Below, piece by piece: positions 43,570 through 49,841 of a stretch of 49,841 bases of DNA (its first letter is position 1; every line of letters begins with the position of its first letter). Under the pieces are notes generated by a model. That model had not been told where the DNA came from. It searched no databases and saw only the letters and a list, made by a program, of their open reading frames with translations. A program made the position numbers and the translations under genes. Source of the stretch: Verrucomicrobiia bacterium (lineage in GTDB: Bacteria > Verrucomicrobiota > Verrucomicrobiia > Opitutales > Opitutaceae); NCBI GenBank assembly GCA_011525695.1, contig WYBX01000055.1, positions 1 through 49,841 on the forward strand, in the 5' to 3' direction.

Positions 43570-44496
43570 ATGGGGCAACGGATGCTCGCCTCCTTCCTGG
43601 CCGCCTTCTTCTTTGCGCTCAATGCCACCTGCGCGAGCCACAGCGTGCGCACCTATGGTTCGACCCGCGCGAATATCGGTCGGCTGATTGTCGCCGTCGT
43701 CATGCTCGGGCTGTTCGCCCACACGCTCGGCGGCGGATTCACGAGCGCGAGCCTGCCCTGGTTCCTGCTCAGCGGTGTGATCGGGATGGGGCTCGGCGAT
43801 CTCGGCGTCTATGCCGCCCTGCCGCTGCTGGGCTCACGGCTGACGGTCCTACTGACGCAGTGCCTGGCCGCGCCGCTCGCTGCGCTGGGCGAGTGGCTCT
43901 GGCTCGGCACGCGGCTGACGATGGCGCAGATCCTCTGGGGCCTGCTGATCCTGGCCGGTGTCGCCATCGCCATGATGCCCAGCCGGAAGAGCCCGCCGCG
44001 GGTGAAGGTCCGCGCGCTGGGGTTCCTGCTCGGCTTCATCGCGGCCTGCGGCCAGGGATTTGGCGCGCTCGTCAGCCGCAAGGGAGTGAATGTCGCGCAG
44101 GCCGCCGGCGAGGCGGTGAGCAATGCCACGTTCGGACTCACCGCCGCCTATCAGAGAATTCTGGCGGGACTCGTGCTCGTGGTCCTCTGGTTCGTCGCCC
44201 TCCGGCTGCTGGGCTGGCTGGCCGCGCCGCCGGCGCAGGTGTCGGCCGCTGATCGGCGCTCCGGTCGCTGGTGGATGCTGGGCAACGGGCTGGCCGGTCC
44301 CGTGCTCGGCGTGGGCTGCTACCAGTGGGCGCTGGCCACCACCCCCAGCGGCATCGTCCTGCCCATCGCGGCCACCGCTCCGCTGCTTTCGATCCCCATC
44401 GCCTTCTGGCTCGAGGGCGATCGTCCGACGCGCCGTGCCATCCTTGGCGGGATTGTCGCCGTCGGCGGTTGCATCGCGCTGACGGCGGCGCGGTGA
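43570..44496 (+). CDS. EamA/DMT-family transporter
   Basis: 308 residues with ten hydrophobic segments in two EamA repeats: MLASFLAAFFFALNATCASH ... GVIGMGLGDLGVYAALPLLG, LAAPLAALGEWLWLGTRLTM; then ALGFLLGFIAACGQGFGALV ... GNGLAGPVLGVGCYQWALAT, TPSGIVLPIAATAPLLSIPI. The length and pattern are those of drug/metabolite exporters. The substrate cannot be predicted. It is divergent from the deoxyhypusine-synthase-like gene (118 bp apart), and a polyamine link is only a guess. Confidence 0.9.
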   Translation: MGQRMLASFLAAFFFALNATCASHSVRTYGSTRANIGRLIVAVVMLGLFAHTLGGGFTSASLPWFLLSGVIGMGLGDLGVYAALPLLGSRLTVLLTQCLAAPLAALGEWLWLGTRLTMAQILWGLLILAGVAIAMMPSRKSPPRVKVRALGFLLGFIAACGQGFGALVSRKGVNVAQAAGEAVSNATFGLTAAYQRILAGLVLVVLWFVALRLLGWLAAPPAQVSAADRRSGRWWMLGNGLAGPVLGVGCYQWALATTPSGIVLPIAATAPLLSIPIAFWLEGDRPTRRAILGGIVAVGGCIALTAAR

Positions 44497-44771
44497 GCGG
44501 CGGGGGCAGCCGCAGGGTAGCGCCGTGTCTCTGACCGGCGAAGTGCAGTGGGGATCTCTGTCCTCTTCCCGGAAATCGCGAACGGCATGAGAAAGATTAC
44601 GAGAAAGATCCAAGAGAAAGAGCCGGTCCGCTTCGGCTGCCTGCGCATGTCTTCACTCCCGACCGGCTCAGCGACTTAAACTTTACTCTTTGAACTTAAT
44701 CCCCGCGACGCGGACCGATCGCAGCCGAGGGTTGACGTGCCTCACCGACGCGCGTCTGGTGTCCGGTTTCG
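44497..44771. other. Intergenic region with a GAGAAAGATTA repeat copy
   Basis: No gene supported. Positions 44590-44626 carry a second copy of the purine-rich repeat (units GAGAAAGATTACGAGAAAGA and TCCAAGAGAAAGAG) also present in the opposite orientation at 22538-22574. The remaining sequence precedes the ABC-F gene and probably holds its promoter, but no convincing -35/-10 pair was chosen. Confidence 0.6.
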
Positions 44772-46664
44772 ATGCTCACCATCGCCGACATTTCGAAGTC
44801 CTACGGCACCCGCGAACTCTTCGCGGAGGTGTCGCTGTTTGTCGCGCGGACGGATCGCCTGGGGCTGGTCGGCCCGAACGGGGCGGGCAAATCCACGCTC
44901 TTCAACCTGATTCTCGGTGAGGAACGGCCGGATACGGGAACCATCGAGTGGGAACGCGGGGCCGACTTCGGCTTCCTGCCCCAGGAAAGCGCGCCCGCCG
45001 GCGGGGAGACGATCCTCCACATCGCCACCAGCGGCCGGAAACTGGTGCCGGACGAGGACGATTACGACATCGACTACACGCTCGAGCCGCGCGCGCGGAA
45101 GATTCTCGCGGGCCTGGGTTTCAAGGAGGGCGATGCCGACAAGCTGGCCAGCACCTTTTCCGGCGGTTGGGTGATGCGGGCGCACCTGGCCCGGCTGCTC
45201 GTCGCCGAGCCCGCGCTGCTGCTCCTCGATGAGCCGACCAATCACCTCGATCTCGAGGCGTTGCTCTGGTTCCAGGATTATCTCAGCCGCTACCCCGGCG
45301 GGCTCGTCGTCATCTCGCACGACCGCGCCTTTCTCAACGCGCTCTGCACCGGGATGCTCGAGCTGCGCGGCGGCCGGCTCCATTACTACCACGGCAACTA
45401 CGACAACTTCATCAAGGAGAAGGAGGCCCGGAAGGCGCAGCAGGCCGCGCTCTACAAGAACCAGCAGCGCGAAATCGCCCACCTCCAGCGATTCGTGGAT
45501 CGCTTCGGCGCCAAGGCCTCGCTGGCCTCCCGCGCCAAGTCCAAGGAGAAGCAGATCGAACGGCTCCAGGAGGTCGCGATCGAGGAGCCCCAGGAGGAGC
45601 TGAAGCGGATCAATTTCAAATTTCCGCAGCCGCCGCGCTCCGGGCTCAAGGTCATCGAGCTCGAACATGTGCAGCAGGCCTACGGGGATCATGTCGTCTA
45701 CCGGGATCTCAATCTCACCGTCGAGCGCGGCCAGCGGATCGTCCTCGTCGGGCCCAATGGCGCCGGAAAGTCGACCCTCCTGAAGATCCTCGCCGGCGTC
45801 GTGCCGATCCAGGCTGGCACGTGCGAACCCGGGATGAATGTCCAGGTGGGCTACTTCGCGCAGCACCGGCTCGAGAACCTGAACCCGGGGCTCACCGTGT
45901 TCGAGAACGTCATGGAGCTGCGCACGAACGAGAACCAGCTCACGGAGCAACAGGCCCGCGCGATCCTCGGCGCCTTCCTCTTTCGCAAGGACGATGTGCA
46001 CAAGCCCATTGGGGTCCTATCCGGCGGGGAGAAGTCGCGGCTGGCGCTGGCGCGGCTGCTGGTCAAGCCGCCCAACCTGCTGCTGATGGACGAGCCCACG
46101 ACGCATCTCGACATCGCCTCGATCGATGCGCTGGTGAACGCGCTCAAGAATTACGAGGGCACGCTAATCTTCATCAGCCACGACGTGCATTTCATCCGCT
46201 CGCTGGCCGGGACGGTGCTCCATGTGCACAGCGGCCGGCTGACGCCGTACGCCGGTGACTACGATTACTACCTCGAGAAATCGAAGGCGACGGATGCGCG
46301 GGCGGCGCTTACGGCCGGACTCAGCGAGACGCGCGCGCTGCGCGCCGGGTTCACCGATGGCCGGCCGGTGCAGGACGGGGCGTCACCCGGCCAGCCCGAC
46401 GCCGCCGGCCCGGCGCGAAAGAAGGCGAGCGCGAACGAAATTCGGAAATTCCGCGAGCATGTCGGCCAGCTGGAAAAGCGGGTGGTCGAGCTCGAGGCGC
46501 GGCAGTCCGAGATCACGGCTGAACTCGAGGATCCGGCGACGTATGCCGACAAGGGCAAGTTCCATCACCTGAACCGCGAGCTCAGCGTCGTGGTCGACGA
46601 GATTGCCGAGGCCACGAACGAGTGGGAGCAGGCCGCGACCAAGCTTCTGGAAATGGAGAATTAG
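44772..46664 (+). CDS. ABC-F family ATPase (ribosome-associated type)
   Basis: 630 residues, two ATPase domains and no membrane domain. Site 1: Walker A GPNGAGKST (~34-42), signature FSGGWVMRAHLARLL, Walker B LLLLDEPTNHLDLE. A basic linker of ~80 residues follows (YDNFIKEKEARKAQQAALYK; SKEKQIERLQEVAIEEPQEE). Site 2: GPNGAGKST, LSGGEKSRLALARLL, LLLMDEPTTHLD. A C-terminal coiled coil (~540-630; HVGQLEKRVVELEARQSEIT) is like that of Uup/YheS-type members. ABC-F proteins act at the ribosomal E site in translation or antibiotic protection; which role applies here is not evident. Confidence 0.93.
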   Translation: MLTIADISKSYGTRELFAEVSLFVARTDRLGLVGPNGAGKSTLFNLILGEERPDTGTIEWERGADFGFLPQESAPAGGETILHIATSGRKLVPDEDDYDIDYTLEPRARKILAGLGFKEGDADKLASTFSGGWVMRAHLARLLVAEPALLLLDEPTNHLDLEALLWFQDYLSRYPGGLVVISHDRAFLNALCTGMLELRGGRLHYYHGNYDNFIKEKEARKAQQAALYKNQQREIAHLQRFVDRFGAKASLASRAKSKEKQIERLQEVAIEEPQEELKRINFKFPQPPRSGLKVIELEHVQQAYGDHVVYRDLNLTVERGQRIVLVGPNGAGKSTLLKILAGVVPIQAGTCEPGMNVQVGYFAQHRLENLNPGLTVFENVMELRTNENQLTEQQARAILGAFLFRKDDVHKPIGVLSGGEKSRLALARLLVKPPNLLLMDEPTTHLDIASIDALVNALKNYEGTLIFISHDVHFIRSLAGTVLHVHSGRLTPYAGDYDYYLEKSKATDARAALTAGLSETRALRAGFTDGRPVQDGASPGQPDAAGPARKKASANEIRKFREHVGQLEKRVVELEARQSEITAELEDPATYADKGKFHHLNRELSVVVDEIAEATNEWEQAATKLLEMEN

Positions 46665-46671
46665 GCCATTC

Positions 46672-46744
46672 GCTGGGGCGCAGGCTTGCTTGTGCCCCTA
46701 TGGTACGAGCAACACTGCGATCTTGGACGACACGGAGGTCGTCC
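46672..46744. repeat. REP-like palindromes carrying the IS insertion point
   Basis: The segment holds GGGGCGCAGGCTTGCTTGTG followed by CCCC (46676-46699), related to the GTAGGGGCGCAG repeats at 49636-49724. It also holds a GGACGAC (46726-46732) / GTCGTCC (46738-46744) palindrome. The IS element is inserted at the edge of this second palindrome, whose GGAGGTCGTCC is duplicated. Confidence 0.55.
46734..46744. repeat. IS target-site duplication, left copy
   Basis: GGAGGTCGTCC, identical to 48122-48132 on the other side of the insertion sequence. Confidence 0.9.
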
Positions 46745-46801
46745 CATAAGCGCTAAGTTAATATTGACTTGATGGAGATGACCGGTTGAGGGTGTGGTGC
46801 T

Positions 46802-47956
46802 GTGGAGACCAGCGCTGAATCGCTCTTGGGTCCGATTAATCTGGAGCGTGATTTCGAATATTTGATCTCTTTTCTGCCGCCGCAGTGGGAGGAGCAGGCG
46901 CGAGAGAGCGGTGCGCTGCGAAGGTGCCGCAAGATTGCGGATGCAAAGGTGCTGCTCCGTGCGCTGTTGCTGCACCTCGCGGAGGGCATTTCGCTGCGGG
47001 AAACCGCGACTCGACTCCGGGAAGGTGGCATTTTGGACATCAGTGATGTGGCAATCATGGATAGGCTGCGCAGCGCTGGGCCGTGGTTTTCCTGGATGAA
47101 CCAACGGTTGATGGATCAGTGGGTGGCTCCATTGCCCAGATGGCCGGGTAAATGGAGTTCGGTGTGTTTGGCCGACGGCACGAGGATTCAAGAGCCTGGC
47201 CCGACGGGTTCAGGTTGGATGGTGCATTACGCGGTGGAGCTAAGTTCAATGCGCTGCCGGGAGGTTCTGATCTACGACTGGGCGCAGTCCGGCGAAGGCT
47301 TTCGGCGCTTCAAGGTGCGCACAGGAGAGCTCTGGATCGGGGACCGAGCGTACGGCAAGCGTCCGGGAATCGCTTATGCAGTGGAGCGTGGGGCGGACGT
47401 GATCACCCGCTTTGCCCTGAACTCATTACCGATGCAAGATGCCACGGGCAGTCGTCCTTTTCTCCTGCTGGATTACCTCCGGAAGCTCTCGGGCCGTCGA
47501 GTGGGCGACTGGCCCGTGCGATTGGTGAACGGGCAAGACCAGATCCAGGGCCGAGTTTGCGCTGTACGTAAGAGCGCGGCCGCTGCCGCCAAGTCCATCA
47601 CTAGGGCCCGAGAAACAGCCATCAAGAATCAGGATCAGGTACAGCCCGAAACACTGGAAGCGGCGCAGTATGTTTTCGTCTTCACCACCCTGTCCCCGGC
47701 GCAACTATCCGCCTCGAACGTGCTCGAGGTTTATCGCGGCCGCTGGCAAATCGAACTTGTCTTCAAACGCCTCAAATCAGTGCTCTCATTCGGACACTTG
47801 CCCAAATACGATCCCGATTCGATTCGATCATGGATTGAAGGTAAACTCTTGGTGGCCCTCCTCCTCGAGGCCCTCCTGGTAAAAGGAGAATCTTTTTTTC
47901 CCTGGGGGTTCCCGCTTCAGCAAGATGTGCCGCAGAGCTCGGTGCCTGTGGCGTGA
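46802..47956 (+). CDS. IS4-family DDE transposase, C-terminus probably frameshifted
   Basis: 384 residues from GTG 46802. Catalytic residues: D125 (CLADGTRI), D181 (WIGDRAYGKR) and the IS4 Y-(2)-R-(3)-E-(6)-K signature in YRGRWQIELVFKRLKS (Y311, R314, E318, K325). A beta-insertion between D181 and E318 fits the family. After WIEGKLLVALLLEALLVKGE and SFFPWGFPLQQ the frame ends in an atypical tail. The family-like C-terminal sequence CLWREEGLLLHLVQQAINPQ continues in the +1 frame (47925-48113), near the right inverted repeat. Either one base has been gained (or two lost), or the T7 run at 47892-47898 allows programmed slippage. Confidence 0.88.
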   Translation: METSAESLLGPINLERDFEYLISFLPPQWEEQARESGALRRCRKIADAKVLLRALLLHLAEGISLRETATRLREGGILDISDVAIMDRLRSAGPWFSWMNQRLMDQWVAPLPRWPGKWSSVCLADGTRIQEPGPTGSGWMVHYAVELSSMRCREVLIYDWAQSGEGFRRFKVRTGELWIGDRAYGKRPGIAYAVERGADVITRFALNSLPMQDATGSRPFLLLDYLRKLSGRRVGDWPVRLVNGQDQIQGRVCAVRKSAAAAAKSITRARETAIKNQDQVQPETLEAAQYVFVFTTLSPAQLSASNVLEVYRGRWQIELVFKRLKSVLSFGHLPKYDPDSIRSWIEGKLLVALLLEALLVKGESFFPWGFPLQQDVPQSSVPVA

Positions 47957-48113
47957 GGAAGGACTGCTGCTGCACCTTGTGCAGCAAGCGATCAATCCTC
48001 AGCTTGGGCTTGCTTCTTCGTTGAAGCACTGGGCCAGAATCTCGCGCGGATTGCGTGAGCCTCCCAGATCCCGACACCTCCAAGGAGAGCTCCTACGCTC
48101 AATCTTAACTTAG
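47925..48113 (+). pseudogene. Out-of-frame C-terminal remainder of the IS4 transposase
   Basis: In the +1 frame relative to the transposase, the sequence reads CLWREEGLLLHLVQQAINPQ, LGLASSLKHWARISRGLREP and PRSRHLQ. The pattern fits IS4-family C-termini and stops eight bases before the terminal repeat region ends. It should be joined to the preceding ORF in an active parent element. It is not a separate gene. Confidence 0.65.
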
Positions 48114-48121
48114 CGCTTATG

Positions 48122-48132
48122 GGAGGTCGTCC
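48122..48132. repeat. IS target-site duplication, right copy
   Basis: GGAGGTCGTCC, identical to 46734-46744. The following ~117 bases before deoA hold GC-rich palindromes (GGCCGTG...CACGGCC near 48155-48180) but no gene. Confidence 0.9.
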
Positions 48133-48249
48133 CTCCACTCACGGGTTTCGCATTTGGAGGGCCGTGTTCCGTCACGGCCGCCGCGGCTGCACTGCGCCGG
48201 GAAATTTGTGGCGAGACCGCTTCGATTCTTTGGTGGCGGCTGTGTTGCG

Positions 48250-49566
48250 CTAAGATATCATTTCGCCAAGCAACGCCGAAGGTTCCACGAGGCTGTCTCC
48301 CACAACGATCGCCCTCGCCAGCATCGCGCGGGCTTCCTCCGCCGCCGCCTCGTCGTTGGCGTGAATGACGGCCAGCGGCGCGCCGGCTTCGACCGGCTCT
48401 CCGACTTTCACCAAATCGGAAATTCCCACCGCCGGATCAATTGCAGCCTCGGCGTTCGTCCTCCCGCCACCCAGCCGCAGCACCGCCATGGCCACCGCCA
48501 TGGGGTCGACATCCTGGACGAATCCATTGGCCGGTGACGCGACCGGCCGCCGAATCCGCGCCTGCGGCAGGAGGTCCGGATTTTCGATCACGGCACCATT
48601 CCCGCCCTGCGCCTGGATCATGGCGCGAAACTTCTCCCGGGCCGCACCATTTCCGAGGCTCTGCTCGAGCTGCCGCCGCGCCTCCGCCGCCGTCTTCGCC
48701 GCCCCGGCCAGCAGCAGCATCTGTTCCCCCAGCGCGAAGGTGACTTCCATCGTGTCGGCCGGACCGTGGCCCTGGAGGCAGTCGATCGATTCACGCACTT
48801 CGAGCGCGTTCCCGATGGCACGCCCCAGCGGCTGCTCCATCGACGTGAGCACCGCCCGCGTCGGCGTGCCCATCGCCTGCGCCACCCGCACCAGGGCGGT
48901 GGCGAGTTCACGTGCCCGGGCTTTTTCCGGCATGAACGCGCCGCGGCCGTATTTCACATCCGCGACCAGCACCTGGGTGCCCTCCGCCAGCTTCTTCGAG
49001 AGGATGCTGGCACAAATGAGCGGGATGCATTCCACCGTGCCTGTGACATCGCGCAGCGCGTACAGCTTCCGGTCGGCGGGCGCGAGCTCGGCCGTCTGGC
49101 CGATGAGGCAAAGCCCGATGTCCGCGACCTGCCGGCGGTACTGCGCGAGCGAAAGGTTCACGTTGAACCCGGGGATCGATTCGAGCTTGTCGAGCGTTCC
49201 GCCGGTGTGCCCGAGCCCGCGCCCGGAGATCATCGGAACCGCCACGCCGCAGGCGGCCACCATCGGCGCGAGGTGCAGCGAGACCTTGTCGCCCACCCCG
49301 CCGGTCGAATGCTTGTCGGCGCGCGGCTGCTTCACGCTGGAAAGGTCGGCCACCACACCGGAATGCAACATCGCCGCCGTGTAGTGTGCGGTTTCCTGCG
49401 GCGTCATCCCGCGGAGAAAAATCGCCATCAGCATCGCGCTGAGCTGGTAGTCGGCCCACGAACCGTCGGTCGCCCCGCGGACGAAGGCCGCCAGTTCGTC
49501 GCGGCTGAGTTCATGACCGTCGCGCTTTCGAGCGATGACGTGCTGGGGGAAGAGCGGAGCGCCCAT
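48250..49566 (-). CDS. deoA: Thymidine / pyrimidine-nucleoside phosphorylase
   Basis: 438 residues. Cleaves thymidine or other pyrimidine nucleosides with phosphate to the base and (deoxy)ribose-1-phosphate. The family signature is clear: SGRGLGHTGGTLDKLESIPG. Also present: the phosphate-binding KHSTGGVGDKVSL, SGVVADL, YALRDVTGTVE and VADVKYGRGAFM. The C-terminal domain runs to GDSLVEPSALLGEMIS. Length fits the family. ATG 49566 is well placed. It probably belongs to a nucleoside-salvage locus with the truncated gene at 49737, although REP-like repeats separate them. Confidence 0.95.
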   Translation of the reverse strand: MGAPLFPQHVIARKRDGHELSRDELAAFVRGATDGSWADYQLSAMLMAIFLRGMTPQETAHYTAAMLHSGVVADLSSVKQPRADKHSTGGVGDKVSLHLAPMVAACGVAVPMISGRGLGHTGGTLDKLESIPGFNVNLSLAQYRRQVADIGLCLIGQTAELAPADRKLYALRDVTGTVECIPLICASILSKKLAEGTQVLVADVKYGRGAFMPEKARARELATALVRVAQAMGTPTRAVLTSMEQPLGRAIGNALEVRESIDCLQGHGPADTMEVTFALGEQMLLLAGAAKTAAEARRQLEQSLGNGAAREKFRAMIQAQGGNGAVIENPDLLPQARIRRPVASPANGFVQDVDPMAVAMAVLRLGGGRTNAEAAIDPAVGISDLVKVGEPVEAGAPLAVIHANDEAAAEEARAMLARAIVVGDSLVEPSALLGEMIS

Positions 49567-49736
49567 GGACTCTTATCGCTCCGGCGAGCCCCTGTTTGCG
49601 ACGATTTTTCGATGTTTCGTAATCAACCAAGCATCGTAGGGGCGCAGCCTTGCCTGCGCCCGAACGTGATTCGCTTATTCTCAATGAACCAATCGTCCGT
49701 AGGGGCGCAGCCTTGCTGCGCCCCCTGAAGTTTGGC
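49567..49736. repeat. Intergenic region with two GTAGGGGCGCAG palindromic repeats
   Basis: Two copies: GTAGGGGCGCAGCCTTGCCT then GCGCCC (49636-49661), and GTAGGGGCGCAGCCTTGCTG then CGCCCC (49699-49724), in the same orientation, 63 bp apart. Each can fold into a GGGGCGCAG/CTGCGCCCC hairpin. A related copy is at 46676-46699. REP-type elements are the likely identity. Confidence 0.7.
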
Positions 49737-49841
49737 TCAATTGTGGGCGTAGAAGACGGCGCTGGCGAGGTGGGCTTCGAGTTTGTGCGCGTTCTGGTCC
49801 GAGACGTTGCGTGCTCGGAAGTGCGATAAACTCTCGTGACG
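49737..49841 (-). CDS. C-terminal end of an unidentified protein (cut by window edge)
   Basis: The final 34 codons of a minus-strand gene, stop TGA at 49737-49739, ending ...SDQNAHKLEAHLASAVFYAH-N. The composition is coding-like and codon use fits the host, but too little is visible to name a family. The neighbouring deoA suggests, without proof, nucleoside metabolism. Confidence 0.5.
   Translation of the reverse strand, partial: RHESLSHFRARNVSDQNAHKLEAHLASAVFYAHN

Larger units (their letters stand above)
46745..48121 (+). mobile_element. IS4-family insertion sequence, 1377 bp
   Basis: Terminal inverted repeats CATAAGCGCTAAGTTAA then (T/G)ATTGA, 22 of 23 matching (46745-46767 and the complement of 48099-48121). 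An exact 11-bp direct repeat GGAGGTCGTCC flanks it (46734-46744 and 48122-48132), a duplication length typical of IS4-family elements. It contains one transposase gene whose last ~55 codons are in another frame. The perfect duplication means the insertion is recent. Confidence 0.93.

Noticed and set aside
47925..48113. Separate small gene at the right end of the IS element
   Set aside because: Its translation fits the C-terminus of the adjacent transposase in another frame, so it is a frameshift product.

Overview
The window is a high-GC bacterial chromosome segment. Its gene content suggests a member of the Verrucomicrobiota, probably Opitutaceae-like. The grounds are a SWIB-domain protein, a deoxyhypusine-synthase-like gene, a Tat-exported sugar isomerase and many short dispersed palindromic or purine-rich repeats. 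This placement is inference; no rRNA or other phylogenetic marker is present.

Layout. 1-153 is low-complexity poly-G/poly-C DNA. 154-3101 (minus) is an ECF sigma factor, a small membrane protein in the anti-sigma position, and a bactofilin-like/RDD membrane protein. 3406-6930 (plus) holds bifunctional PutA and a DUF456-like membrane protein. 6940-9582 (minus) is a hybrid histidine kinase, followed by a SWIB-domain protein. 10199-14600 (minus) encodes a heterodimeric ABC exporter with one degenerate ATPase site and a secreted protein of unknown function. 14808-22409 (plus) is a complete tripartite efflux operon ordered like E. coli cecR-ybhG-ybhF-ybhS-ybhR, but with the two YbhF ATPase halves as separate genes, a 31-residue membrane microprotein between them, and a TolC-type outer-membrane protein at the end. 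22680-25051 (minus) holds an MscS-type channel and two Hsp20 chaperones.

25249-40954 is an apparently intact 15.7-kb Tn7-like transposon. It has 25-bp terminal inverted repeats (24 of 25 identical), multiple copies of the TACGCTCGGTT end motif (four left, three right) and a perfect 5-bp target duplication, ATGGA. Its core is a tightly overlapping operon tnsA-tnsB-tnsC-tniQ followed by a calcineurin-like metallophosphatase gene. A second tniQ lies just inside the left end. The cargo looks like a defence locus: a 1423-residue protein with an N-terminal STAND/NACHT-like P-loop NTPase and a candidate C-terminal PD-(D/E)xK nuclease, flanked by a divergent DUF4209-like protein and a second protein that each carry a HEPN-type R-x4-H motif. 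A helix-turn-helix protein is divergent from tnsA. No cas genes or CRISPR array were seen, so the element is not a recognisable CRISPR-associated transposon.

40960-49841 returns to host DNA: a cluster of dispersed repeats, a Tat-exported sugar-phosphate isomerase/epimerase-like protein, a deoxyhypusine-synthase-like protein, an EamA transporter, an ABC-F protein, an IS4-family insertion sequence (46745-48121, 11-bp target duplication, inserted in a REP-like palindrome, transposase probably frameshifted near its C-terminus), a pyrimidine-nucleoside phosphorylase, REP-like repeats, and the C-terminus of an unidentified gene cut by the window edge.

The most interesting part is the Tn7-like element: its two TniQ proteins without CRISPR, the phosphatase locked into the tns operon, and the STAND-nuclease plus two HEPN-type proteins as a possible undescribed immune system. 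All identifications come from reading motifs; no database search was run.
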